Notes under the pieces: model-generated
What the model was told of the DNA's origin: nothing
What the model saw: the letters and a program-made list of their open reading frames with translations, nothing else
Database searches by the model: none
Position numbers and translations under genes: made by a program
Shown: positions 24,873-33,431 of the stretch, in pieces
Layout of the letters: the number at the start of each line of letters is the position of its first letter
Position numbering within the stretch: the first letter of the stretch is position 1
Assembly (NCBI RefSeq): GCF_030454045.1
Contig: NZ_JAKDJE010000018.1
Span: forward strand, 1 to 46,031
DNA length: 46,031 bases
DNA from: Psychrobacter sp.
GTDB taxonomy: Bacteria; Pseudomonadota; Gammaproteobacteria; Pseudomonadales; Moraxellaceae
Direction: 5' to 3'

Positions 24873-26036
24873 TTACTCTTGGGTCTGATTGATAGGGTTG
24901 ATATGTACGATCACACTCATTCCCGAGCGAATGCGACTGTCTGGCGTGGATGGTCGTGCTTTGACCTCAAAGGTACGCACATCGAAGCCATCGTCATTGT
25001 TGGTTGGTCGCCAAGTCGCAAAATCAGATAGCGTAGACGTTGCATAAACGGTGAATTGCTTATTATAAGGAGCGCTTGCCGAGGACAATGCGGGAATAGT
25101 ACCTGTAAAGGTTTGACCAATAGCAAATTGGTTCAAATAGGATTCGGTAACATTGAGCACAACCCATTGATCTTTGGTATCGACCAGCGTGAGCAAAGGA
25201 ACGCCTTGACCGATGACCTCTCCTGCACTGACGATGACATCGTCAACGATCCCTGCGATAGGGCTTTTCAGGTTGGCTTCTTTTTTAGCTGCCAGTGCCT
25301 CATCTAGCTGAGCATCGACTTGGGCAACTTGTGCCGTCGCTGCAGATTTATCTTCACTACGTGCGCCTTCTAATGCCAGATCATACTGCAAACGTGCCGC
25401 TTCAGTCTGATCTTGAGTGGCAAGGTATTGAGCATAAGCTTCATCGCGTTTTTGCCGTGCCATCAATCCTTCTTCGTATAGGCGATTGACACGCTGATAG
25501 GTGTTTTCTGCCAAGTCAGACGCCGCTTTATTGGCTTGCCATGCCGCTTTTGCTTGCGCGATTTCTTGTGGACGTGCGCCATTTTCGGCTTTGTCTAGCT
25601 GACTTTGCGCCATTTGTTTGCCAGCACGGGCTTGATTGATTTTTGCATTGATCTCAGGCGAGTCCATTTCAATCAGCTGTTGTCCTACGGTGACCATATC
25701 ACCTTCTGTGACCATGATTTTCGCGATACGCCCCGGGACTTTTGCAGCGATAGAGGTTTGCTGCATCTGCATTTGCCCCTGAAGCGTAATGACTTCTGGC
25801 TCACTATGCTGATTGCTTTTATACAATCCGTATGCAATAACCCCTAGAACGATCAAGACAAACAGTACAAGTACGATTTTCTTGGTATGATTCGGTTTGT
25901 CTACTTTGGAGTTGCCGCGACTATAAGCAGGTATAGGCTGCTCTGGTGTGACATCAGTATGGTTCTGATGAGTCACTGACTCGGTTGAATCAACGGATTT
26001 ATTGGAGTCGTTTGATTCGTTTGGCAGTTCAGTCAT
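24873..26036 (-). CDS. HlyD/EmrA-type periplasmic adaptor (membrane fusion protein)
   Basis: A 387-residue adaptor linking an inner-membrane pump to TolC. An acidic and polar cytoplasmic leader (1-50) precedes one membrane anchor (IVLVLFVLIVLGVIAYGLY, about 53-71). The biotinyl-lipoyl half-motifs are split around a coiled coil: AAKVPGRIAKIMVTEGDMVTVGQQLIEMDSPEI near 93-125, then long alanine- and glutamine-rich helices (QARAGKQMAQSQLDKAENGARPQEIAQAKAAWQANKAASD), then LKSPIAGIVDDVIVSAGEVIGQGVPLLTLVD near 255-285. A beta-barrel domain ends in RIRSGMSVIVHI. It lies directly upstream of two ABC-2 permeases and 48 bases downstream of a YihY-family gene. Confidence 0.93.
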   Translation of the reverse strand: MTELPNESNDSNKSVDSTESVTHQNHTDVTPEQPIPAYSRGNSKVDKPNHTKKIVLVLFVLIVLGVIAYGLYKSNQHSEPEVITLQGQMQMQQTSIAAKVPGRIAKIMVTEGDMVTVGQQLIEMDSPEINAKINQARAGKQMAQSQLDKAENGARPQEIAQAKAAWQANKAASDLAENTYQRVNRLYEEGLMARQKRDEAYAQYLATQDQTEAARLQYDLALEGARSEDKSAATAQVAQVDAQLDEALAAKKEANLKSPIAGIVDDVIVSAGEVIGQGVPLLTLVDTKDQWVVLNVTESYLNQFAIGQTFTGTIPALSSASAPYNKQFTVYATSTLSDFATWRPTNNDDGFDVRTFEVKARPSTPDSRIRSGMSVIVHINPINQTQE

Positions 26037-26084
26037 GACGGTGAGGTTCCTAAAGCAGCAAAGTTAAAAGTAAATAAGTTATGA

Positions 26085-26951
26085 TCAGTACACTCGAACA
26101 GCATAAGGTTTGGCGTTGTCGATTGCTTCAGAATTAAAAATCGCACCAAACGCGACGATAAAGGCTGAATAGTACAGCCAAAGCATGATGACCACAGCAG
26201 CAGACAGTGCCCCAAATTCAGCGCTGTAGTTATTAAAGTTTTGGACATAGATAGAAAAGAGCACCGACAATATAATCCACAAAATCGTCGCAAGCGCGGC
26301 TCCTGGCACCAGTTTTTTTAGTGCGACGGCATCACGATTTGGCGCGAGACGATAAAGACTCAAAAAGCTCAAAAAGATAATACCTGCCAATACAGGCCAT
26401 CTGCTCCAAAGGGCAATTGTTTCAGCGATTTGAGGGAAGGGGAAGTAGTCTGCTCCCACAGGAATAATAGCGATAGAGGAGACGGCGATAATCAAAACCA
26501 CCACCGCCCCAAAGGTCAATCCGATCGCTCGTATCGTCCCTGATATAAAGCTGCGCTCTTGAGTGATATGAAAAGCCAGATTGATAAGCGCAATCAAAGA
26601 CTTAATGCCTTTAGAGCCAGCATAAAGCGCCAGTAGGGTCGAGACGACAAGACTGAACGTCAAAGTGGACTTGGTGTTAGAGACCAAGTCGCTCAAGCGT
26701 GAATTGAGGACGTCATATACCGTATCAGGTATAAATGGGCGCAAAATTGAGATATGTTCTTGCATCTCGACAGGCGAAAAGATGAGCCCATAAATCAGTA
26801 CAAACACCGCCATTGCTGGAAAAATGGACAAAAAACCAAAAAAACCAACGCTTGCACAATGTGCCCAAACATTGGTGGTATTGGCGATCCCCCACGTTTT
26901 TAATATGGTCTGTAGCCAACTATTTATCGATTTGGAGGTCACTTTTTTCAT
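26085..26951 (-). CDS. YihY/virulence factor BrkB-family inner-membrane protein
   Basis: A polytopic membrane protein once mis-annotated as ribonuclease BN. It shows the family's opening helix and segment VWAHCASVGFFGFLSIFPAMAVFVLIYGLIF (from about residue 29), SKGIKSLIALINLAFHI near 114, a run of further membrane segments, and the C-terminal ALATILWIILSVLFSIYVQNFNNYSAEFGALSAAVVIMLWLYYSAFIVAFGAIFNSE, where N-Y-x-x-YG/FGALSAxVVxMLWLYY is diagnostic. ATG 26951 is preferred over a GTG five codons upstream; neither has a good ribosome-binding site. Its function is unsettled. It sits 48 bases ahead of the hlyD-permease operon on the same strand. Confidence 0.9.
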   Translation of the reverse strand: MKKVTSKSINSWLQTILKTWGIANTTNVWAHCASVGFFGFLSIFPAMAVFVLIYGLIFSPVEMQEHISILRPFIPDTVYDVLNSRLSDLVSNTKSTLTFSLVVSTLLALYAGSKGIKSLIALINLAFHITQERSFISGTIRAIGLTFGAVVVLIIAVSSIAIIPVGADYFPFPQIAETIALWSRWPVLAGIIFLSFLSLYRLAPNRDAVALKKLVPGAALATILWIILSVLFSIYVQNFNNYSAEFGALSAAVVIMLWLYYSAFIVAFGAIFNSEAIDNAKPYAVRVY

Positions 26952-27176
26952 AAAACAGGGGTTCACAATACAATGAGTGATAATAAGAATGATTGGGTGT
27001 TAGTTTTTATCGCGTCAGCACAGTCAGCTCACTATCAAAACGTCACATTTTAACCTGACCTAAAGCATTCATACAGACTATGATGAACAGACTTTGACGA
27101 AGCGATCTTAGCGGTTTTGTAAGCCAAAACAAAAACAGCGTACTTACTATGACACTGTATGAGCCTTATTATAAAA

Positions 27177-28844
27177 TCATTCTTCAGGATATAAGGTTGG
27201 CAGTCGAATATCAGCGGCATTGAGGTACGCATTAAAAGCCAGTGGCGTACCGCAGCTTTGCATGAGTGCTGCCAATGCCTGTACATAGTCGTTTGCTGCT
27301 TGCGCTTGCTCAGTACGTGCTTTGAGTGATTGTGTTTGCGCTTGTACCACATCGACAGTGGTGTTCACGCCTTCTTGTAGACCCAAACGACGCAGCCGCA
27401 AAACTTCTGCTGCCAAATCAACATTACTTTGTAGTGCTTGATAGCGTGATTGCGCATTATTGACATCGTGCCAGTTTTTTTCAACCAATAATAGCAAGTT
27501 ATCACTGACTTCTATTTCAGAGAGATCGGCTTGACGTATTTTAGCGCTGCTTGATGCCAGCGATGCGGTTTTGTCCAGTCCGCCCCAGAGTTTCCAGCTG
27601 GCAGACACACCAGCGACCCAGCTTGGGTTTTTTTCAACTTGTCCATAGCCGTAGAGCAAGACGGTTGGTTTATAGCCAGTATCCGATAGTGCGTGCAACT
27701 GCTGAGCTTGTGCACGCTTGGCCGCGACTTTTTGTAATCCTGGGTGATTATTCAAAGCCAAATCCTGAAAGTAGCTGACGTCTGGGAGCGGCTGGCTAGA
27801 GACAAACAAAGGGGTGGTTGGTTTGATACGGTATTCGGTGCGCAGTAATCGTTGTAGCGCAATCATAGCGAGGCGAGCGTCATTGTTGGCGTTGATAGAT
27901 TCGCTTTTGGCATCGGCAAGCGCAGACTGTGCTTCTAGTCTATCGACACGCGAGATAAAGCCTTCTTCAAACAAACGCTCTGCCATATGGTCGGTCTGCT
28001 GCAATGTGTCGTAAGCATCTTCACGCAGGTAGGCGGCAATAATCGCCAGCTGGGCCTTAAAGTAGCGTTCAATTAACGTATTATAAAGCGCATTTTTATC
28101 AAGGGTGCTGTCTGCTAGCGCCTCCAAAGTGCGTGCTTCTGATACACCAGTCAGCGCATCCGTCCGCCCGGCGGTATAGATAGGCCATACCACCCCAAGT
28201 CCTGCGCTTGTTGTAGAGCCTGAGCGCTTGAGGTTATACGAATCTGGAATTCGCTCACCGACCAATTCTCCAAAGTTTGGTAAATCTGGTAGTTGTGCAA
28301 TCGGAGGAATAACGTCATCAACACTATTGCTTACTTCGTTAGCAATGTCATTTTTGAGAGATGAGAGATCGATATCTTCGTCTAGGTGGTAAGCACTGGC
28401 AGAAGCACGAGCAAATACTAATGGATTGTCGATAGTTTTTAGGGCATCAGTTTGATATTCGCTGGCAGCGATGGCTGCTTGATTGGCCGCTATCTTTGGG
28501 GAGACTTGCACCAAAAGATTTTGCGCTTGCTCCAGACTCAAAGAGCTCGAGACTGCCAAGGGGTAACTATGCTCAACGGCTTTATGCGTGATTGGGTCGA
28601 TAAAGGTATCTAAGGCAATTTTATCGATAGGATTCTCTGTGAGCATTTGATCGGAGGCGATGGTATCACTATGATTTTGATTCTCAGCATCTACAATTTC
28701 TGTCACCGTCACATCAGGTATCTGAGTGAGTGATGTTATGCTGTCTGAGTCAGTACTTGCATAAGTCACTACAGGCCCGCTCATGAGTACCACTGTCATC
28801 ATAGCAGTCGGTAGCGCTGATAAAGTAAATTTCATAAGTCGCAT
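27177..28844 (-). CDS. TolC-family outer-membrane efflux protein
   Basis: A 555-residue trimeric outer-membrane channel. The signal peptide is MRLMKFTLSALPTAMMTVVL(MSG...YAS), residues 1-30. A low-complexity acidic stretch of about 70 residues precedes two outer-membrane-efflux-protein repeats (about 90-330 and 340-545), recognisable by SLEQAQNLLVQVSPKIAANQAAIAASEYQ and by TEYRIKPTTPLFVSS, then HPGLQKVAAKRAQAQQLHAL and LRLRRLGLQEGVNTTVDVVQAQTQSLKA, with the alternating heptads of coiled helices. It lies 226 bases upstream of the YihY start on the same strand; HlyD and permeases follow, so it is probably the outer-membrane partner of that exporter. Confidence 0.93.
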   Translation of the reverse strand: MRLMKFTLSALPTAMMTVVLMSGPVVTYASTDSDSITSLTQIPDVTVTEIVDAENQNHSDTIASDQMLTENPIDKIALDTFIDPITHKAVEHSYPLAVSSSLSLEQAQNLLVQVSPKIAANQAAIAASEYQTDALKTIDNPLVFARASASAYHLDEDIDLSSLKNDIANEVSNSVDDVIPPIAQLPDLPNFGELVGERIPDSYNLKRSGSTTSAGLGVVWPIYTAGRTDALTGVSEARTLEALADSTLDKNALYNTLIERYFKAQLAIIAAYLREDAYDTLQQTDHMAERLFEEGFISRVDRLEAQSALADAKSESINANNDARLAMIALQRLLRTEYRIKPTTPLFVSSQPLPDVSYFQDLALNNHPGLQKVAAKRAQAQQLHALSDTGYKPTVLLYGYGQVEKNPSWVAGVSASWKLWGGLDKTASLASSSAKIRQADLSEIEVSDNLLLLVEKNWHDVNNAQSRYQALQSNVDLAAEVLRLRRLGLQEGVNTTVDVVQAQTQSLKARTEQAQAANDYVQALAALMQSCGTPLAFNAYLNAADIRLPTLYPEE

Positions 28845-29340
28845 AAGCCATTAATTAGTATGTAAAATAACAAACAACATCAATAAATCTCATTGCTTAG
28901 GATATAGCGTGGCGACACTATTATAAACGATTTGCGAGTAAGTGAATAAATGATGCTGAAATAAAGTATTTGTCGTTAAATATAACGGCGCTTTTAAGAG
29001 AAGCGCGTTAAAAAAGTTAATATAGAGATAAGGCGTACACTGTAGAGCCACAAAAGTGACGGGTCAATGCTCAGTATTTTTCTATTGTCTATTGTATCAA
29101 CGCTGGCGGTATGATAGTGGCTTTGAGTATTTTTTAAATAGTTGTTTATAAGTAATACCATAGCGAACAACTGGTCTTAAATATCAGTAGGCCATACTTT
29201 TGAGTTTCTTTTTTAAATTTTTTATGAATATGTTTTATGAGTCGTTGATAAAATAAATAGCGAATGATAAATCGCACAAAATGGTGAGTGGTGATTTTCT
29301 CATCGAATAGAACAAACAATATTAATAGAGGTGACGCATA
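28845..29340. other. Intergenic region between divergent TolC and glycerol kinase genes
   Basis: These 496 bases should carry both promoters. The sequence is AT-rich, especially 29100-29300, with no gene, known operator or repeat that I can recognise. Confidence 0.45.
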
Positions 29341-30951
29341 ATGTCAGGATATATTTTGGCGCTGGATCAAGGCACAACATCGAGCCGTGCGATATTGTAC
29401 GATGATCATGCGCGTCCCATCAAAATAGTACAGCAGCCAACGACGCTTCAAACGCCAAGAGCAGGCTTTGTCGAACAAGATGCACAGCAAATCTGGCAGA
29501 CTCAGATCAGCTGTGCGCATGATGTCATCAATCAGGCAGGCTTGCTGGCCACCGACGTCACTAGTATCGCAATTACCAATCAGCGTGAGTCTATCGTGAT
29601 ATGGGACAAAAAAACAGGTAAACCATTAGCGCCTGCCATTATTTGGCAAGATAGACGAATGGCAAATTACTGCAAGACTCTCGCGGCTGAAAGCGCTACC
29701 AATAGTATGGATGATAGCGTTCATCAGGGTGCTGATAGCGCCAATATGGCCGATGAGGTTCAGCGCATCACAGGCCTGCGGTTGGACCCATATTTTAGTG
29801 CCAGTAAAATCACTTGGCTACTAGAAAATCATCCCAAGCTTAGCGTGCGCGCCAGCAAAGGCGAGATAGCCGTTGGGACCATTGACAGCTGGTTGATTTA
29901 CAAACTAACAGGCGGTGAGCATGTCATCGATGTGACCAATGCCTCTCGCACATTGCTGTTCGATATTCATAAGCTGGCATGGTCAGAGGCGCTTTGTGAC
30001 AGATTTGCCATTCCAATCAATATATTGCCCAAAGTACTGCCCTCTGACGGTGATTTTGGCAAAACCAAAAAAGGTTTGTTTGCAAAGCAAATACCCATCC
30101 AAGCCGTACTTGGCGATCAACAAGCCGCACTTTTTGGACAAGGGTGTCTGGATGCTGGCATGGCCAAAAACACCTACGGTACAGGCTGCTTTATGCTAAT
30201 GAATATCGGTCAACAGCCAAAACTAAGTGAGCACAAACTACTAACCACTATCGCATGGCAACGCAAAATAGCGCCAGCTCGTCCAGACAATTTATCGTTT
30301 GACCAAATCGTGCAATCAGGCAAGCGAATACTACAGCCACCCAAAAAAGAAGTTACTTATGCGTTGGAGGGCAGTGTTTTTATGGCAGGGGCTATCGTCC
30401 AGTGGCTGCGTGACAATTTGGGGATGATTCAGCAAAGCAGTGACGTCGAAGATCTGGCCCGTCAAGTAGACAGTAGCGAGGAGGTGGTGTTACTGCCTGC
30501 CTTCACTGGACTGGGCGCGCCTTACTGGCGCTCTGATATCAGTGCTAGTATCACAGGGATGAGCCGTGGCACTACCAAGGCTCATATCGCACGTGCAGCG
30601 TTGGAGGCAGTTGCTTATCAGACTTATGATGTACTCATTGCCATGCAAAAAGACAGTCCTCATCCATTGACTGAGCTCAGAGTAGATGGCGGTGCTGCAA
30701 ACAATGACTTGCTGATGCAGTTTCAGGCAGACTTATTAGATGTACCCGTACTACGTCCAAGAGACACAGAAATCACTGCCAAAGGAGCGGCATTGCTCGC
30801 CGGTTTAAAAACTGGACTGTATGATGAATCAACGATGAAGGCCTCATGGCAAGTAGATCGCACCTTTGAGCCAAGTATGTCGACTGAGGTTCGTGAGCAA
30901 CATCTTGATAAATGGCAACGTGCTGTTGCCAGATTACTAATGCAAGTATAG
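29341..30951 (+). CDS. glpK: Glycerol kinase
   Basis: Phosphorylates glycerol to glycerol 3-phosphate with ATP. FGGY-family N-terminal phosphate-binding loop LALDQGTTSSRAILYD is at residues 6-21, the substrate region FVEQDAQQIWQTQ at about 43, TNQRESIVIWDKKTGKPLAPAIIWQDRR at about 80-107, LGDQQAALFGQGC at about 259, the ATP-binding YGTGCFML at about 280, and the signature GGAANNDLLMQFQADLLDVPV near 458. At 536 residues it is longer than E. coli GlpK (502) owing to a polar insertion (about 117-140: SATNSMDDSVHQGADSANMA) and a second after LLTTIAWQ (about 304-330). AGAGGTGA precedes the ATG. No glpF or glpD gene lies in the window. Confidence 0.96.
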   Translation: MSGYILALDQGTTSSRAILYDDHARPIKIVQQPTTLQTPRAGFVEQDAQQIWQTQISCAHDVINQAGLLATDVTSIAITNQRESIVIWDKKTGKPLAPAIIWQDRRMANYCKTLAAESATNSMDDSVHQGADSANMADEVQRITGLRLDPYFSASKITWLLENHPKLSVRASKGEIAVGTIDSWLIYKLTGGEHVIDVTNASRTLLFDIHKLAWSEALCDRFAIPINILPKVLPSDGDFGKTKKGLFAKQIPIQAVLGDQQAALFGQGCLDAGMAKNTYGTGCFMLMNIGQQPKLSEHKLLTTIAWQRKIAPARPDNLSFDQIVQSGKRILQPPKKEVTYALEGSVFMAGAIVQWLRDNLGMIQQSSDVEDLARQVDSSEEVVLLPAFTGLGAPYWRSDISASITGMSRGTTKAHIARAALEAVAYQTYDVLIAMQKDSPHPLTELRVDGGAANNDLLMQFQADLLDVPVLRPRDTEITAKGAALLAGLKTGLYDESTMKASWQVDRTFEPSMSTEVREQHLDKWQRAVARLLMQV

Positions 30952-31152
30952 CTTTGATTTTTATAGAAGTTTTATCGTTGTCATAGGTTTATAATTACTC
31001 AAAATATGAGTTCACTGTACACAAACGTGATAAAGATACAGGCTGTAACCTAAGACAATCGCAATATGAACAGAGTTTACATAATAAGCCTATCTGTCTC
31101 TACCCATAAATTCCTATACTTCAGTTGACTCTAGCAAAGCTGCTAGGTATTA

Positions 31153-31428
31153 GGGCGTGTTGAACATTCGCAAATAGGCATTGCTGATCGCTAAAATTGT
31201 TCCAGACAAGGCACAAAGCGACGATAATGCAGATGCCTTAGCGAGATTTGTAACGCAGTATGGGGCAATTTTAGCATCAGACTCAACGATAAAAGCAGGG
31301 ACAGGACTCTTTTTTGCCGCTTCATCGTTAAAAATAAGCGTTTAGAATGACTAAACTTATTATTTTTAACATCGAATCGTTTAAAAAATAGTCGCTGTCA
31401 GTGCCATAGTCGAATGTTCAACACGCCC
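31153..31428. mobile_element. 276-bp MITE-like element with 18-bp terminal inverted repeats
   Basis: GGGCGTGTTGAACATTCG at 31153-31170 is exactly inverted at 31411-31428. The interior encodes no transposase but is full of secondary inverted repeats: GCTAAAATTG (31190-31199) with CAATTTTAGC (about 31265-31275), and GTTAAAAAT (about 31328) with ATTTTTAAC (about 31362-31371). Its last 47 bases recur at 1-47 of the window, so it is multicopy. Flanks are TTA on the left and AAA on the right, so no clear target duplication survives. It lies between glpK and the glycine-zipper gene. It could be a deletion derivative of an IS5-like element; the family is not established. Confidence 0.8.
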
Positions 31429-31469
31429 AAACAAAATAATAATGTAATAAATCAATTAGGGATAATATT

Positions 31470-31982
31470 ATGAATAACCATGACGCTATTGATCGCAGTG
31501 AAGTAAAACACATGTCAAAAGAGACAAAAGAAGATTTAAATGCTGATATGATTACTGGTGAGCCAGGCTCACATCCAGTAGGTACGGGTATTGGCGGTGT
31601 TGGTGGAGCAGCAGCAGGCGCAGCCATTGGTACCATGGCAGGTCCACTAGGTACGCTCATTGGTGGTGCAATCGGTGCAGTCGTTGGTGGCGGCGCAGGT
31701 CATGCAGCAGCTGAAGCCATTGATCCAACCCATGAGGAAGCATACTGGCGTGCAGAGTATGCCAATGCTGATTACTACAAAGAAGGCTACGAGTTTGATC
31801 GCGATCTACACCCAGCGTATGCTGTGGGTTATGCAAACCGCGCTCGATATCCAGCGGATGCCCGTTTTGAAGATCACGAAGCAGACTTAGAACGTTCATG
31901 GCATGAAGTAAAAGGCGATTCACGTTTGGCATGGGATGAGGCAAGATTGGCATCACGTGATGCATGGCACCGTGTATCATAA
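31470..31982 (+). CDS. Glycine-zipper domain protein, probably stress-related
   Basis: A 170-residue protein without a signal peptide. Residues about 39-84 are a glycine zipper (GTGIGGVGGAAAGAAIGTMA, then GPLGTLIGGAIGAVVGGGAG), which forms tightly packed membrane-inserting helices. The rest is highly charged and aromatic: HEEAYWRAEYANADYYKEGYEFDRDLHPAYAVGYANRARYPADARFEDHEADLERSW, then KGDSRLAWDEARLASRDAW. Proteins of this layout, often small and multicopy, are found in environmental Proteobacteria and are thought to be envelope or osmotic stress proteins. AGGGATAATATT precedes the ATG. The start lies 42 bases from the end of the 276-bp mobile element, so its promoter may be partly or wholly inside that element. 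Confidence 0.8.
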   Translation: MNNHDAIDRSEVKHMSKETKEDLNADMITGEPGSHPVGTGIGGVGGAAAGAAIGTMAGPLGTLIGGAIGAVVGGGAGHAAAEAIDPTHEEAYWRAEYANADYYKEGYEFDRDLHPAYAVGYANRARYPADARFEDHEADLERSWHEVKGDSRLAWDEARLASRDAWHRVS

Positions 31983-32030
31983 GGCCAATTAAACGCTACA
32001 CATTTTATTGTTAAGAACGAAGTTGTTATA

Positions 32031-32071
32031 CAATATATACTGCTAATGACCTTTATCAGCAGTATATATTG
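32031..32071 (+). terminator. Perfect 14-bp hairpin after the glycine-zipper gene
   Basis: CAATATATACTGCT / AGCAGTATATATTG (32031-32044 with 32058-32071) around a 13-base loop, without a T-tract. It lies just before a canonical terminator, so it may be an RNA-stability element rather than the terminator itself. Confidence 0.5.
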
Positions 32072-32079
32072 ACTCAAAG

Positions 32080-32110
32080 CTTCCAAGGTCAAACTTTGGA
32101 AGTTTTTTTT
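32080..32110 (+). terminator. Rho-independent terminator of the glycine-zipper gene
   Basis: CTTCCAAGG / CTTTGGAAG (32080-32088 with 32094-32102, one mismatch or wobble) with a 5-base loop followed by eight T bases. Confidence 0.85.
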
Positions 32111-32174
32111 GGCATAAAATTTGCTGTGAATCTATATATGCGAATATAAGAAAAATAATAATGACAGGGGACTT

Positions 32175-33194
32175 ATGAATCATCCTGAGGGTAAAAAGCA
32201 GTTTTATATTGCGACGGCTAATTTATTGAATTTCGCTAATCCTAATCGAATTTATTATGACAATGCCCCAGCTTATGATAATAAGGCTTATGAGCATAAA
32301 TTACTGGGATTGACAGATTTATTGACCAAAGCACATGCTGATATTTTGGCTGTCCAAGAGGTATGGGACGCTGATGCCTTAGAGGCTTTGGCTGTCTCAT
32401 TAGGGTTCAAACCAGAACAAGTCATTATTCCACTTGCCAGTAATGACAGTGCCAGTCCATATACAAAAGGGCAAGGTGCCCAAAATACACCAGCGGTTGG
32501 TATTATCAGTCGTTTTGAATCACTAGAGACAACATTACTAGAAGAGATTGCACCAAAAGCTGTGATTGACATTCCAGATTTTGGGCTGCATACACGCTTT
32601 AATCGACCTCCATTAATCGTGCGTGTTGACGCATATGGTCAACCTATCACGGTTGTAACGGCTCATCTAAAAAGCAAGCGTGCGTTCTTTTTGCGTGATG
32701 ACAATGGCAATCTATTAGAAGACATGGACGATCCGAATATTCGTATACGTGCCAAACTGCGGAGTCTGTGTATGCGTGCAGCAGAGGCTGCATCGATACG
32801 TATGTCCATTGTGGAGCGTTTGCATCATACACGTGAGCCGTTGATATTATTAGGTGATATGAATGATGTTACCAGTAGCGTGACCACGCAATTGATGACG
32901 GAAACGGGGGAGGTCAACTATGATAAGAGTATGCGTGATGTGGCACTTTTTGACGCTGCCCGTATCCAGGCTCGTTATGGTTGGATGAAAGACATGGCAT
33001 ACACACATATTCACCAAGGTATGCCAGAAGTGATTGATCAATTATTTGTTTCAGAAGAATTTTTACCTGATAGTAAGTTTTCGCTCGGTCAGGTCGAAAG
33101 AGTTGATTATTTCAATGATCATCTTAAGTGGGATTATGTAGATAGAGTAACAGATCATGGTATCATAAGAGCGAAAATTAGGCTTAATGATTAA
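32175..33194 (+). CDS. Endonuclease/exonuclease/phosphatase-family protein
   Basis: A 339-residue member of the DNase I/exonuclease III/sphingomyelinase fold. Visible catalytic-core motifs: FYIATANLLNFANP at residues 10-23, DILAVQEVW at about 56-64 (metal-binding Glu), VVTAHLKSKR at about 159-168 (catalytic His), ILLGDMNDV at about 223-231 (Asp-x-Asn), and VDRVTDHGIIRAKI near the C-terminus (Asp-His). Family members cleave nucleic acid or phosphodiester/phosphomonoester substrates; the actual substrate is not predictable here. No signal peptide is seen, so it is probably cytoplasmic. AGGGGACTT supplies the ribosome-binding site. It stands alone between a terminator and a TetR gene. Confidence 0.9.
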   Translation: MNHPEGKKQFYIATANLLNFANPNRIYYDNAPAYDNKAYEHKLLGLTDLLTKAHADILAVQEVWDADALEALAVSLGFKPEQVIIPLASNDSASPYTKGQGAQNTPAVGIISRFESLETTLLEEIAPKAVIDIPDFGLHTRFNRPPLIVRVDAYGQPITVVTAHLKSKRAFFLRDDNGNLLEDMDDPNIRIRAKLRSLCMRAAEAASIRMSIVERLHHTREPLILLGDMNDVTSSVTTQLMTETGEVNYDKSMRDVALFDAARIQARYGWMKDMAYTHIHQGMPEVIDQLFVSEEFLPDSKFSLGQVERVDYFNDHLKWDYVDRVTDHGIIRAKIRLND

Positions 33195-33431
33195 CCTCAT
33201 AAAATTAGACAGTTAAGGCTAATAGAGTGTTAATCGATATATTAACTTTTAACCCATTCACGTCCCTTGCTTCATAGTGTATAAGCATTTATGATGCACC
33301 CTCGTTGAATATAGTAGCGATAACGTTGGCTCTACATTTGAGCCACTCGTTGATTCTCCAGTGATTTAGGACGAATGCTACTCAATGAAGATTGTATTTA
33401 TGAAATAGGACGTAACATTAAGAGATTTACA

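Noticed and set aside
1..31428. A 31-kb composite transposon between the two related element ends
   Set aside because: The interval contains core genes (ychF, ribosomal operon, ppsA, sthA), and there is no transposase or target duplication at the outer edges. The copies are better read as dispersed repeats.
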